A stretch of 64,000 nucleotides of DNA from Pseudomonadota bacterium. Its GTDB lineage: Bacteria; Pseudomonadota; Alphaproteobacteria; Rhizobiales; MH13. Positions 24,838-33,749 of the stretch are shown piece by piece (position 1 is the first letter of the stretch; every line of letters begins with the position of its first letter). A program made the translations under genes and the position numbers. The notes under the pieces were generated by a model that was not told where the DNA came from, made no database searches, and saw only the letters and a list, made by a program, of their open reading frames with translations. Location of the stretch: the NCBI GenBank assembly GCA_039024915.1, contig JBCCPK010000004.1, forward strand, positions 62,001 to 126,000. Reading direction: 5' to 3'.

Positions 24838-25733
24838 TGGCCGTCGCTTCCCAGCATGCTGCCGTCCGTAACGCCGCAACCATCCGTTCTCTATCGGATG
24901 TCTCCGCTACCCATATAAAGGCAGCTCGGGTGGAGAACCCCGAGGCTTTTGGCAACGCCAAACGCACCATCATTGTCTTTGCCACCTGGGCATCCGTCTT
25001 TATCTATCTTGGGTTTGCCTTTTGGTACTTCGATTTCGCTCGGATGTTCGCGCCATCGGACAACGCGCAGCGGTTGCTTGCGGTCATGTTCCGGTGGGAA
25101 GACATGGCAAACTGGCAATACGCCAACATTTATCGCGGCATAGCTGAGACCCTCGCGATGGCCTTTCTGGGGACCTTCCTCGCCTCGCTTGTCGCTCTGA
25201 TTGTGGGTTTTCTAGCCGCGCGAAACGTGGTGCGTTTTCCGTTGTTCCGACATACCGTCAGGCGCATTCTTGACGTGTTCCGCGGCGTCGATCAGCTGGT
25301 TTGGGCATTGGTGTTCGTGCGGGCGGTCGGCCTCGGCCCGCTCGCGGGAGTGCTCGCGATTTTTATCTCCGACATTGGCACGCTGTCTAAGCTCTATTCG
25401 GAAGCCATTGAAAATATCGACCGTAAACAGGTCGAGGGGGTCAAAGCCACGGGCGCCGGTCCAGTGCGCACGATCCGTTTTGGCATCCTTCCGCAAGTTT
25501 TGCCGGTGTTCCTGTCACAGTCTTTATATTTTCTGGAATCAAATACCCGATCGGCGACCATTCTCGGTATCGTGGGTGCAGGTGGGATCGGGATGATTAT
25601 CATCGAGCGCTTCCGTGCGACGCTCTACGATCAGGTGGTCTTCGTTGTAATCAATGTCCTCGTTCTGGTCGCTGTGATCGATTGGATATCCAAAAAGATC
25701 CGGATGCAGTTTATTGGCGAGACTGGTCACTGA
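24837..25733 (+). CDS. phnE: Phosphonate ABC transporter permease PhnE (second copy)
   Basis: This second 298-residue PhnE has a longer hydrophilic N-terminus (about 40 residues) and the same core: LDVFRGVDQLVWALVFVRAVGLGPLAGV, EAA loop SEAIENIDRKQVEGVKATGAGPVRTIRFGILPQVLPVF, then RSATILGIVGAGGIGM. Two different PhnE subunits are usual in alphaproteobacterial phosphonate importers. Start and previous stop overlap by one base (TAATG), so the pair is translated together. The 234 bases that follow contain no gene I can support. Confidence 0.92.
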   Translation: MAVASQHAAVRNAATIRSLSDVSATHIKAARVENPEAFGNAKRTIIVFATWASVFIYLGFAFWYFDFARMFAPSDNAQRLLAVMFRWEDMANWQYANIYRGIAETLAMAFLGTFLASLVALIVGFLAARNVVRFPLFRHTVRRILDVFRGVDQLVWALVFVRAVGLGPLAGVLAIFISDIGTLSKLYSEAIENIDRKQVEGVKATGAGPVRTIRFGILPQVLPVFLSQSLYFLESNTRSATILGIVGAGGIGMIIIERFRATLYDQVVFVVINVLVLVAVIDWISKKIRMQFIGETGH

Positions 25734-25967
25734 CCTTGCCCCAAAGCGTTCTCCATCCGGTGCGCCGGACATCGCTTGATGGTTACAGATTTGACGACAG
25801 CTCGGGTCGCTTAGAAGCCGTTACTTCCCAGCGTTTACCGAGGGGGTCGTGGTCGGTGTGCGATCGGCCTTAAACAATCTCTCCCAAGCTACCGGCGCGC
25901 ATGGTCGGGCATCCAAGCCCGGACCTTCAGACTGTCGGCAGATCCGAATACAGGGTAAAACGTTTCA

Positions 25968-26966
25968 TCAGCTGGAATGGCTGATCGAAACGGGTATTTG
26001 CTTGTCTTTCGAGAGCTGGGCTGCATCGGCAAGCATCTGCGCGCGCAGACCATCATGGATTGAAGGGGATGGAGTTGCGCCAGAAGCGACGGCCTGAATG
26101 AAGTGTTCCATCTCCAGTGCATAAGCTCGAGCGTAGCGTTCTAGGAAGAAATACTCCGTGGGTGCGGACTGGAAACCCTCCGAATTGGCCAGTACGACCG
26201 CGTGAGAGAGCTGGTTTTCACCCTTGATAAGGCCTTTTGAGCCGTGAACCTCAATGCGCTGATCATAACCGTACGTCGCGCGCCGTGAGTTTGAAATTTG
26301 GCAAAGTTTCCCCGAAGCTGTCTCAAGACTGACAACGGCTGTGTCGACATCATGAGCGCCACCGATAGCGGGATCAACGACGCTGGAGCCAAAGGCAAAC
26401 ACGCGTGTTGGCTCTTCACCGAGGAGGAAGCGCGCCATATCGAAATCGTGCACCATCATGTCCCGGAACAGGCCACCTGACTGCTCGATGTAGCTAATTG
26501 GAGGCGGTGAGGGGTCTCGCGATAGAATAGTGACCAGCTCAACATCGCCGATGACGTCATCGCGAACCTGCTTTTGCAAGCTTGCAAAGCTTGGATCGAA
26601 GCGGCGATTGAACGCTGTCATGAAAGGAACGCCAGCGCTTTCGACAGCTTCGATGCAGGCCAGCGTCCGCTCCGTTGAAAGATCAATCGGCTTCTCGCAA
26701 AAGATCGCTTTGCCAGCGGCGGCTGCCTGATGGATCAGATCGAAATGGGTTGTCGTTGGTGCACAGATGGCGACGGCATCGACGTCGTCGCTTGTGATGA
26801 GTTCCTCCGAGGGCATAACGCGCGCGTCGTAGGTCTCGGCGACCGCATGAGCTGCCTCCGGAAGGGCGTCACTCACAGCCACGAGACGTGTACCTTGCGC
26901 GGCAGCGATCGTCATGGCGTGTACCCGACCAATTCGGCCGCACCCCAACAATCCAATCCTAAGCAT
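25968..26966 (-). CDS. iolG: Inositol 2-dehydrogenase IolG
   Basis: IolG oxidises myo-inositol to 2-keto-myo-inositol with NAD, the first catabolic step. The 332-residue Gfo/Idh/MocA protein has the Rossmann motif IGLLGCGRIGRVHAM, AVAICAPTTTHFDLI and the catalytic EKP Lys in FCEKPIDLS. It also has FNRRFDPSF and the active-site stretch GGLFRDMMVHDFDMARF. IolG-like wording is strong across the protein. It is the last gene of the minus-strand operon iolD-phyH-iolC-iolB-iolJ-iolG and overlaps iolJ by 8 bp. Confidence 0.9.
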   Translation of the reverse strand: MLRIGLLGCGRIGRVHAMTIAAAQGTRLVAVSDALPEAAHAVAETYDARVMPSEELITSDDVDAVAICAPTTTHFDLIHQAAAAGKAIFCEKPIDLSTERTLACIEAVESAGVPFMTAFNRRFDPSFASLQKQVRDDVIGDVELVTILSRDPSPPPISYIEQSGGLFRDMMVHDFDMARFLLGEEPTRVFAFGSSVVDPAIGGAHDVDTAVVSLETASGKLCQISNSRRATYGYDQRIEVHGSKGLIKGENQLSHAVVLANSEGFQSAPTEYFFLERYARAYALEMEHFIQAVASGATPSPSIHDGLRAQMLADAAQLSKDKQIPVSISHSS

Positions 26967-27810
26967 GCAGACCTCTTGAGGCAGCCGGTTTCAAGGCGTG
27001 AATCACCGTTCGCGCAGCTCGTTCAACGGGATCGTGCGTCTCCTTCAAAATTTGGACGCGATCAAACCTGTCAGGTTGTCCGTTGACAGCTGTTCGTAAG
27101 GCTTGGCCGAACGCCATTCGCAATTCGGTGCCGATGTTGAATTTGCAGATGTTGGAGGTACGCGCGAGCATCGTCCTCTGGTCGACGGGAACGCCGGACC
27201 CCCCATGTATAACGAGCGGAGTGTTGGTGAGCGCCTCGATTGCGCGGATGCGGGGTTCATCCAGTCCGCCCTTTTTGTCCTGCTGCAAATGCACGTTGCC
27301 TACCGATATGGCGACCGCGTCGACGTGGGTTTCGCGTGCAAACTCAGCGGCTTCCTCGGCCTTCGTACCCGCAGACTCTTCGCCTCCATCATAGCCCACA
27401 AAACCGATCTCGCCTTCGCAGGATATGCCAGCCTGATGTGCCAGTTCGGCAATTTGGGCGGTTTGCTCGATGTTTTGTGACAAGGGGCAGCGCGAGCCAT
27501 CAAACATGAGACTTGTGAAGCCGCTGTCTCGCGCTTCAACACACTCTTGCATGGTATAGCCATGGTCGAGATGCACGACCACCGGGACGGATGCTCGCTC
27601 CGCCAGATGACGCATCATTTTTCCCAAGACCGGCAAGGGCGTATGCTCGCGGCAACTCGGACCTGCCTGCAGGATAATTGGCGCTTGCTCGGCCTCGGCA
27701 GCCTCAACATAAGCCTGCATGTCCTCCCAACCGAGGCATACAAGTCCAGCTACGGCATAGCCGCCCTTTAGGGCAGGCTGCAGAACCTCAGAGAGGGTCG
27801 CAACGGTCAT
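26959..27810 (-). CDS. iolJ: IolJ-type class II aldolase
   Basis: IolJ splits 2-deoxy-5-keto-gluconate 6-phosphate into DHAP and malonate semialdehyde, the product step of inositol catabolism. The 283-residue class II aldolase has zinc-site motifs VVVHLDHGYT, SCEGEIGFVGYDGG, ISVGNVHLQQ and LVIHGGSGVP, and FNIGTELRMAF near the C-terminus. The ATG at 27810 (MTVATLSEVL) overlaps the iolB stop as ATGA; the frame upstream is antisense-like filler within iolB. Many alphaproteobacteria lack IolJ because IolC carries a fused DUF2090 domain; here IolC is unfused. Confidence 0.85.
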   Translation of the reverse strand: MTVATLSEVLQPALKGGYAVAGLVCLGWEDMQAYVEAAEAEQAPIILQAGPSCREHTPLPVLGKMMRHLAERASVPVVVHLDHGYTMQECVEARDSGFTSLMFDGSRCPLSQNIEQTAQIAELAHQAGISCEGEIGFVGYDGGEESAGTKAEEAAEFARETHVDAVAISVGNVHLQQDKKGGLDEPRIRAIEALTNTPLVIHGGSGVPVDQRTMLARTSNICKFNIGTELRMAFGQALRTAVNGQPDRFDRVQILKETHDPVERAARTVIHALKPAASRGLHA

Positions 27811-28664
27811 TTGAACTTGGCGACCATGTCCATGATGCCAGGGATCGTGTGCAGCTGCTCGGCATGTGTCGGTTGAAAGAACTGCTTGAGGGATCGCTGC
27901 GAAAGGCCCCCTAGTATCGTGAAGTAGTACATCTCGTAGCCAGGGAGCACCGCGCATGGATGATATCCGCGGTCGAGGCAGATCGTTGACCCATCCATGA
28001 TGTGGTAGGCGTCTCCCGGCTCGTTGTCGGCACGCTGCAGCATCTGGACCCCCGAGCCATAGTTTGGACGGAAGCGGAAATTGTAGGTTTCGTCGTGCCG
28101 CGTCTCGATGATGTCACCATCGTCGCCAGCGCGATCGGTATCGTGCTTGTGGCTGGGAAAGCCTGACCATCCGCCCTGGCCAACGGTATAGAGTTCGCTG
28201 ACGAGCAGGCGGCCGACGCGGTCATGATACTCCGACCCAAGAATGTGTTTAATTTTTCGATGGGTCTTTGTGTCGTCAGAGCCGTATTGAACCAGATCGA
28301 GCTGGTGGCTGCGGACTTCGAACGGCTCGAGTACCTCGCTAAATTTGGCACCGGCAATAAAGACCTCTGCGGAATCTGAAACGCAGGATAGGCGCGCTTC
28401 GCTGCCCGATGGCACATAAACGCCCTCCGGTTCGCCATCCCAAACATCGATCACCCGGTTTCCGATTGCCTTGGCTTCAAAGCCGCCAACTGTAACGTCG
28501 ATCGTACCAGTCGCCGGCACGACGCAGGTTTCGTAACCGGGAACAGCGTAGCCGAAACTCTCGCCTTTTTTGAGCTTTATGATGTTGAAGTAGTTGAGCG
28601 GCACCACTTCGTTGTCTGCGTCCACGATCGGCTTGTTTTGGTTATCATGGGGCGGAATATGCAT
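27807..28664 (-). CDS. iolB: 5-deoxy-glucuronate isomerase IolB
   Basis: IolB converts 5-deoxy-D-glucuronate to 2-deoxy-5-keto-D-gluconate in inositol catabolism. The 285-residue bicupin has the family phrases LKKGESFGYAVPGYETCVV, VPSGSEARLSCVSD, SGFPSHKHDTDR (metal-binding His cluster), ETYNFRFRPNYGSGVQML and RGYHPCAVLPGYEMYYF. The length matches the family. It lies between iolC (30 bases upstream) and iolJ (4-bp overlap). Confidence 0.93.
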   Translation of the reverse strand: MHIPPHDNQNKPIVDADNEVVPLNYFNIIKLKKGESFGYAVPGYETCVVPATGTIDVTVGGFEAKAIGNRVIDVWDGEPEGVYVPSGSEARLSCVSDSAEVFIAGAKFSEVLEPFEVRSHQLDLVQYGSDDTKTHRKIKHILGSEYHDRVGRLLVSELYTVGQGGWSGFPSHKHDTDRAGDDGDIIETRHDETYNFRFRPNYGSGVQMLQRADNEPGDAYHIMDGSTICLDRGYHPCAVLPGYEMYYFTILGGLSQRSLKQFFQPTHAEQLHTIPGIMDMVAKFK

Positions 28665-28694
28665 GGCGCGTCCTTTCGGCGTTTGGGCCGCTTG

Positions 28695-29681
28695 TTATTG
28701 TTGTGTGGGGCCCGAATGCGAGTTGAGGAAACTCTCAAGTTCACCGCTGGTGGGCATTGCGGGAGCGCAGGCGGGCTTTGACACGGTGATCGATGCACAG
28801 GCGGAGCCACGCAGCAGAGCACCCCTAAGTGCTTGGCCATCGGCCAGAGATGCCATCAGGCCAGCCATGAAGCTGTCGCCAGCGCCCTCGGGCTTCAGCG
28901 CGTCGACCGGATAGATGCCGGTTCGGATTTCTTCACCGGCAGCGAGGGTGACCGCGCCCTTTTCGCCCATCTTATAGACAACAAGGCTCGCGCTGCTCGC
29001 GGCAAGCTCCCGGGCCTTGTCGAGGCCCTTGTCATAGCCGCCGGCCATGAAGCCGAACTCAACATCATTGCCCACGATGACGTTCGACATCGCTCCGGCG
29101 CGGGAAAGAACGTCGGCCGCCACATCGGGAGATGGCCACGAATAGGGGCGGTAATCGATATCGAAAATGATCGGCAAGCCTGCCGTCCTGGCCAACTCGA
29201 AAGCCTTGAACGTGGCGGTGCGCGACGGTTCCGCCGCAAAGACTGTTCCCGCCGTGATCAAGGCTGCGTACCCAGCGTAATCGACGGCTTCGACGTCTTC
29301 GGTTGACAGGGCGAAATCCGCCGCCCCGTTGCGGTAGATCACGGTCTGGTGGTTCTCGATCGTGCTCTCGTACACCGCCAAGGATGAGCGCGCTTCCCCA
29401 CCGACTGGCGTGACGTATTGGGTGCCGACGCCATAACGCTTGAGTTGGCCAACGCAGTATCGCCCGATAGAATCGTCGGATACGCGTGTGACGAGATCGG
29501 CAGCGCCTCCGAGTTTGACGATACCTGCTGCGATGTTGGCGGAGGACCCGCCCATCGCAACCACTGCGCGTTGCATGTCTTCGGTCCGCGTACCGGGCGG
29601 GTCGGCAACCACGTCCATCCCAACACGTCCGACGACAATGAAGCGCTTGGCGGCCAATGAGGTCAGCAAAGCCTCGAGCAC
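28695..29681 (-). CDS. iolC: 5-dehydro-2-deoxygluconokinase IolC
   Basis: IolC phosphorylates 2-deoxy-5-keto-gluconate at C6. The 328-residue PfkB kinase has VVGRVGMDVVADPPG, MGGSSANIAAGIVKLGG, FDIDYRPYSW, YKMGEKGAVTL and the anion hole/catalytic motif LKPEGAGDSFMAGLMASL. It lacks the extra C-terminal DUF2090 aldolase-like domain (about 300 residues) fused to IolC in many rhizobia, and the separate IolJ fits this. It starts 2 bases after the dioxygenase stop, implying translational coupling. Confidence 0.92.
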   Translation of the reverse strand: MLEALLTSLAAKRFIVVGRVGMDVVADPPGTRTEDMQRAVVAMGGSSANIAAGIVKLGGAADLVTRVSDDSIGRYCVGQLKRYGVGTQYVTPVGGEARSSLAVYESTIENHQTVIYRNGAADFALSTEDVEAVDYAGYAALITAGTVFAAEPSRTATFKAFELARTAGLPIIFDIDYRPYSWPSPDVAADVLSRAGAMSNVIVGNDVEFGFMAGGYDKGLDKARELAASSASLVVYKMGEKGAVTLAAGEEIRTGIYPVDALKPEGAGDSFMAGLMASLADGQALRGALLRGSACASITVSKPACAPAMPTSGELESFLNSHSGPTQQ

Positions 29682-29683
29682 CT

Positions 29684-30523
29684 TCAGGTCCGCCCTTCGG
29701 TATTGCCCGCTTGCGCCGCGTCGAGCACCTCGGGGTAGGGGTAGTTAAGGCCCAAGAGCTGCCGCAGATCGGCGCTTGCGTTGTCGACGAAAGCAGCCGG
29801 AAGAGCAGCTGGCATGTCTTCCATCGGCTTGACCCACTTGGGAAGGTACTGGATCAAAATCGCACTGCGATCTTGCTTTGATGTGTTGGGCATTGCGCAA
29901 TGCCATGCTGCGCCGAAGAACAGTGCAACATCCCCAGGCTCACCCAGCATGCGCTCGCAACGCTCGAAGAACCGGTCGGACTCTACAGGGTAACGAAGCT
30001 CTTTCTGGCTACCAGGAACAAAAGCGGTCGCCCCGGTTTCTTCAGTGAACGGATCAAGAAGGATCGACGCCTGTGCGTTCATCGGGAAGCTGGCGTTGAG
30101 CCCAACCGGGTGGGTCTGCGGCGTATGGAAATCCCAGTAGGGGTAGTCGACGTGCGGCTCCTGGCCCGGCCCGCCTGGCAAGATGCGGTTGGCGGCAATG
30201 GAACCCATAATGAACTCGCTGCCAAGAAAACGTCGCAGGATTGTCATGAGCACCGGATGGGCAGCCATGCGTGAGAAGACGTCGCCCTTGGCCAATAGGT
30301 TCCATACCCGCCGTTGGAGACTGATCTTTCCCTCGGCTTCTGCCGCCCCTTGAAAGTGGGTGACTTTCGCGGCTGCGCTCTCTGAGTGAGCCATGATGAT
30401 CGCTCGCGCTTCGGCGACCTCGGCAGGTGAAAACAGGCCAGCGAGGAGAACGGCACCATCGCCGTTCATCAGCTCATCAACGATGACGTCGGGGTTTATG
30501 TCCTCAGCCTTGAATCGCTTCAT
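29684..30523 (-). CDS. Phytanoyl-CoA dioxygenase-family protein in the inositol operon
   Basis: This 279-residue protein belongs to the Fe(II)/2-oxoglutarate PhyH family. The iron-binding HxD is in QEPHVDYPYWD (about residue 140) and the distal His in WHCAMPNTSKQDRSAI, where the Arg would bind 2-oxoglutarate. It sits exactly between iolD (stop and start adjoin) and iolC (2-base gap), so it is expressed with inositol catabolism. A dioxygenase has no step in the known pathway. It could demethylate an O-methyl inositol (pinitol, ononitol) or hydroxylate a related cyclitol to feed IolG; this is inference. The family is large and substrates vary. Confidence 0.83.
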   Translation of the reverse strand: MKRFKAEDINPDVIVDELMNGDGAVLLAGLFSPAEVAEARAIIMAHSESAAAKVTHFQGAAEAEGKISLQRRVWNLLAKGDVFSRMAAHPVLMTILRRFLGSEFIMGSIAANRILPGGPGQEPHVDYPYWDFHTPQTHPVGLNASFPMNAQASILLDPFTEETGATAFVPGSQKELRYPVESDRFFERCERMLGEPGDVALFFGAAWHCAMPNTSKQDRSAILIQYLPKWVKPMEDMPAALPAAFVDNASADLRQLLGLNYPYPEVLDAAQAGNTEGRT

Positions 30524-32416
30524 CTAAATGCCCTTGCGCTGTCTTGGCCGTGCGCTTTCGACATCGGCATTTGCGGCACGGACCTTGGCCTTATCCGAAA
30601 CGAACGGTGTGCCGACCTCCCACCAGGTGTGACCCTGCGTTGTCCAGCCTTCATAGGCGTCGACGTTCATCACGATGACGCTCGTCACCGACACCGCCTT
30701 GGCGCGCTCAAAGGCTTTGGCAAGCTCGCTGGGATTGTTTACCCGCTCGGCCAGCGCGCCCATTGATGCCGCGTGTGCAGCGAAATCAACGGCGAACGGT
30801 TCGGGGATCGTCGGGCAGTCGGCGATCAGATTGTTGAAGCTCTCCTGGCCCATATTGTTTTGAAGCTTGTTGATGACGGCGAAGCCCCCATTGTCGAGAA
30901 CGAGGATAATCAGCTTTTTGCCGGTGAGCACTGAGGAGTAGATGTCGGAATTCATCAGGAGGTATGAGCCATCGCCGACAAAAACGATGGTGTCGGCGTC
31001 AGGTTCATTTTCGCTCTGTGCGATCTTCGCGCCCCAGCCGCCGGCGATCTCATAGCCCATGCAGGAGAAGCCGAACTCGACGTCGACCGTTCCGATATCG
31101 AGCGTGCGCCAATTTGCGGTCACCTCCGCAGGAAGGCCACCGGCGGCAGTTACGACCCTGTCGCGCGGCCCGCACAGATCGTTTACAACACCGATTGCCT
31201 GTGCGTAGGAGTTTGGACGGTTTGAGCCGTCTGGCGCCTTGGTATTCACATTGTCGGCGACGTAGCCGTCCCACTTGCGGCGTTCGGCTTGGGCGGTTTC
31301 GACCCATTCACCTGGGGCGGTGTAACCGGTCAACTCAGCGCCGAGAGCCTGCAGACCGAGCCTTGCGTCCCCGACAACAGGGAGCGAACGGTGTTTGCCG
31401 GCATCGTGCCGGGCCGCGTTGAGCCCGATGATCTGAGCGTCCAGAGCAAAGGCCGTCCATGATCCGGTCGTGAAGTCCTGAAGCCGGCATCCAACCGATA
31501 GGATGACGTCTGCTTTCTCCGCAATCGTGTTTGCGCTGTCCGATCCCGTCACGCCTACGGGGCCGATGTTCAGGGGATGGTTGGCAAGCAGGTTCGCCCG
31601 TCCGGCGATGCTCTCTGTAACGGGAATTTGATGCGTTTCGGCAAACCCCGTCAGCTCATCAACGGCCCGCGAGTACTGCACGCCACCACCGGCAATGATG
31701 ACCGGGCGTTTCGCCGCCTTCAATGAGCGCACTGCGTCCTGAATCTCGCGAACATCCGGCGAGGTCCGCCGGATGCGGTGCGTCGTCTCGGCGAAGAACT
31801 CGAGCGGGTAGTCATAGGTCCAGCCCTGCACATCCTGCGGTAGTCCGATGAAAGCCGGACCGCAGTCCGCCGGGTCGAGCATGGTGGATACCGCCGCTGG
31901 CAGCGACTTAATGATCTGCGCCGGATGGGTGATGCGATCCCAATAGCGGCTAACGGCCTTGAAGGCATCGTTCAAGCCGAGGGCCGGATTGCCGAAATGC
32001 TCCAGTTGCTGGAGCACCGGGTCGGGCAGCCGGGTCAGGAAGGTATCCCCGCACAGCATCAATAGCGGCAGACGATTGGCGTGGGCCAAGGCAGATGCCG
32101 TCAGCAGGTTTGCCGTGCCGGGACCAGCAGAGGCTGTGCAAAACATGAACCGCTGACGAAGGTGATACTTCGCATACGCCGCCGCCGCGAAGCCCATCGA
32201 TTGCTCATTTTGCCCACGGTATAGCGGTAGCGTGTTCTGAACGTCGTAAAGTGCCTCGCCGAGGCAAGGCACGTTGCCATGGCCGAAGATACCAAAACCA
32301 CCGCCGCACAAACGCACGCGCTTCAGGCCTTGCGGCGTCTCGATTTCGATGAATTGGGCATCGAGATAACGCACGATCGCCTGCGCGAGCGTGAGCTCGA
32401 TCGTTTGCGTGGCCAT
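30524..32416 (-). CDS. iolD: Trihydroxycyclohexane-1,2-dione hydrolase IolD
   Basis: IolD is the ThDP-dependent hydrolase that opens the ring of 3D-(3,5/4)-trihydroxycyclohexane-1,2-dione to 5-deoxy-glucuronate. The 630-residue protein has the N-terminal PYR domain with catalytic Glu in PLYRGQNEQSMGFAAAAYAK, a central domain (VIIAGGGVQYS) and a PP domain with FVGDGSYLLMNSDIYSSV (GDG-N metal motif). GWTTQGHTWWEVG near the C-terminus is IolD-specific. The ATG at 32416 (MATQTIELT) is preceded by GGGAGAGGC. It is the first gene of the minus-strand operon, divergent from an oxidoreductase across the operator at 32511. Confidence 0.94.
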   Translation of the reverse strand: MATQTIELTLAQAIVRYLDAQFIEIETPQGLKRVRLCGGGFGIFGHGNVPCLGEALYDVQNTLPLYRGQNEQSMGFAAAAYAKYHLRQRFMFCTASAGPGTANLLTASALAHANRLPLLMLCGDTFLTRLPDPVLQQLEHFGNPALGLNDAFKAVSRYWDRITHPAQIIKSLPAAVSTMLDPADCGPAFIGLPQDVQGWTYDYPLEFFAETTHRIRRTSPDVREIQDAVRSLKAAKRPVIIAGGGVQYSRAVDELTGFAETHQIPVTESIAGRANLLANHPLNIGPVGVTGSDSANTIAEKADVILSVGCRLQDFTTGSWTAFALDAQIIGLNAARHDAGKHRSLPVVGDARLGLQALGAELTGYTAPGEWVETAQAERRKWDGYVADNVNTKAPDGSNRPNSYAQAIGVVNDLCGPRDRVVTAAGGLPAEVTANWRTLDIGTVDVEFGFSCMGYEIAGGWGAKIAQSENEPDADTIVFVGDGSYLLMNSDIYSSVLTGKKLIILVLDNGGFAVINKLQNNMGQESFNNLIADCPTIPEPFAVDFAAHAASMGALAERVNNPSELAKAFERAKAVSVTSVIVMNVDAYEGWTTQGHTWWEVGTPFVSDKAKVRAANADVESARPRQRKGI

Positions 32417-32510
32417 GCGCCTCTCCCGGAACTGCACAGTTTCTTATTGGTCCCACGATCAGTGCGGACGCGATTGCCCATTGACCAGGAGACCTGCGAA
32501 CGATACCGAT

Positions 32511-32528
32511 TTTGCAACCGGTTGCAAA
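32511..32528. promoter_or_regulatory. Palindromic operator in the iolD divergent promoter
   Basis: TTTGCAACCGGTTGCAAA is a perfect 18-bp palindrome with CG at its centre, the classic LacI-family operator form. It lies in the 184 bases between the divergent iolD and IolG-like genes. A near copy occurs at 36955. The LacI-type regulator at 35822-36823 is the likely binder. Confidence 0.8.
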
Positions 32529-32600
32529 TTGTTTTTCTTGCCCGCCGGTCTCGCAAACAACAAGAACACGCCGTTCAGGCGGGATGATCGGAGAAACGCC

Positions 32601-33749
32601 ATGGTGCCGGAAAAGGTATCCCGCCCACTTGGGATCGGCATCGTTGGCGGCGGCTATATGGGCAAAGCCCATGCCGTAGCGATGAGCGCTGTTGGCGCCG
32701 CATTTGAGACGACCCTCCGGCCAACCTTGGAGGTTGTTGCCGCTTCGTCACAGAGTTCTGCCGAGCATTACGCGCGAGCTTTTGGCTTCAAACGTGCGGC
32801 GGCTGACTGGAGAGACCTTGTCGAAGACGACGCCGTGGAAGCCGTCATCATCGCGTCTCCGCAGGAATTCCATCGCCGAATAGCCGAGGCCGCATTCGCC
32901 CTTGGAAAACCTGTTTTCTGCGAAAAGCCACTTGGCGCGTCACTTGATGATGCCCGCGCGATGGTGGCAGCAGCCAAGGCGTCAGGTCTGCCGAACATGA
33001 TCGGCTTCAATTATATCCGCACGCCAGCCTCGTCTTACGCACGGCAGCTTATTGAACAAGGCGCGATTGGTGATGTGACGTGGTTCCGCGGCGAACACAC
33101 CGAAGACTTTCTGGCCGACCCCGATTTGCCCGCGAACTGGCGCACCGAGGATGACGCGTCGGGGACGCTGGGCGATCTGGCACCGCACATGGTCAACTGC
33201 GCGATGGCGCTGCTTGGACCGATTTCATCGGTGATGGGCGACTATGAAACGGTGCATCGCGAGCGTGGCGGCGTTGCGGTGAACAATGACGACCATGCTC
33301 AGATGATGTGCCGCTTCGAACGCGGCACCATGGGCCATCTGTACTTCAGCCGCATCGCGACCGGCCGTAAGATGGGCTACGCCTACGAAGTGCACGGTAC
33401 GAAAGGCGCGATCCGCTTCGATCAGGAAGATCAGAACGCGCTGTGGCTGTATCAGACCGATGGGGCCGAGGCGCAACGTGGCTTCACGAAGATCCTGACA
33501 GGTCCCGAACATCCCAATTATGCAGCTTTTTGTCAGGGACCCGGTCATGGCACCGGATACCAGGATCAGATCATCATCGAAGCGCGCGACTTCCTGTTAG
33601 CTATCGAAACTGGCGAGGCCGTTTGGCCGACCTTTGCGGATGGTCTTGCGGTGAGTGAAGTCATCGAAGCGATCCGCCAATCGCACAAAAGCAAGACATG
33701 GGCCCCGGTAAACGGCCGCGCTGCCACGTATCAGGATATCCAACCATGA
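32601..33749 (+). CDS. Gfo/Idh/MocA-family oxidoreductase (IolG-like)
   Basis: This 382-residue NAD(P)-dependent sugar or cyclitol dehydrogenase has the Rossmann motif IGIVGGGYMGKAHAVAM, AVIIASPQEFHRRIAE and the catalytic Lys in VFCEKPLGASLDD. The active-site segment is SGTLGDLAPHMVNCAM. Gene context (divergent from iolD, 4-bp overlap with iolE) assigns it to inositol use; it may handle another stereoisomer such as scyllo-inositol, as IolX/IolW do. The ATG at 32601 follows CGGAGAAACGCC; upstream frame is open but runs across the operator. Confidence 0.85.
   Translation: MVPEKVSRPLGIGIVGGGYMGKAHAVAMSAVGAAFETTLRPTLEVVAASSQSSAEHYARAFGFKRAAADWRDLVEDDAVEAVIIASPQEFHRRIAEAAFALGKPVFCEKPLGASLDDARAMVAAAKASGLPNMIGFNYIRTPASSYARQLIEQGAIGDVTWFRGEHTEDFLADPDLPANWRTEDDASGTLGDLAPHMVNCAMALLGPISSVMGDYETVHRERGGVAVNNDDHAQMMCRFERGTMGHLYFSRIATGRKMGYAYEVHGTKGAIRFDQEDQNALWLYQTDGAEAQRGFTKILTGPEHPNYAAFCQGPGHGTGYQDQIIIEARDFLLAIETGEAVWPTFADGLAVSEVIEAIRQSHKSKTWAPVNGRAATYQDIQP

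Noticed and set aside
25734-25967. Possible small genes between phnE and iolG
   Set aside because: Frames are short and show no ribosome site or recognisable composition; a 5-bp stem near 25754 is too weak for a firm terminator call.
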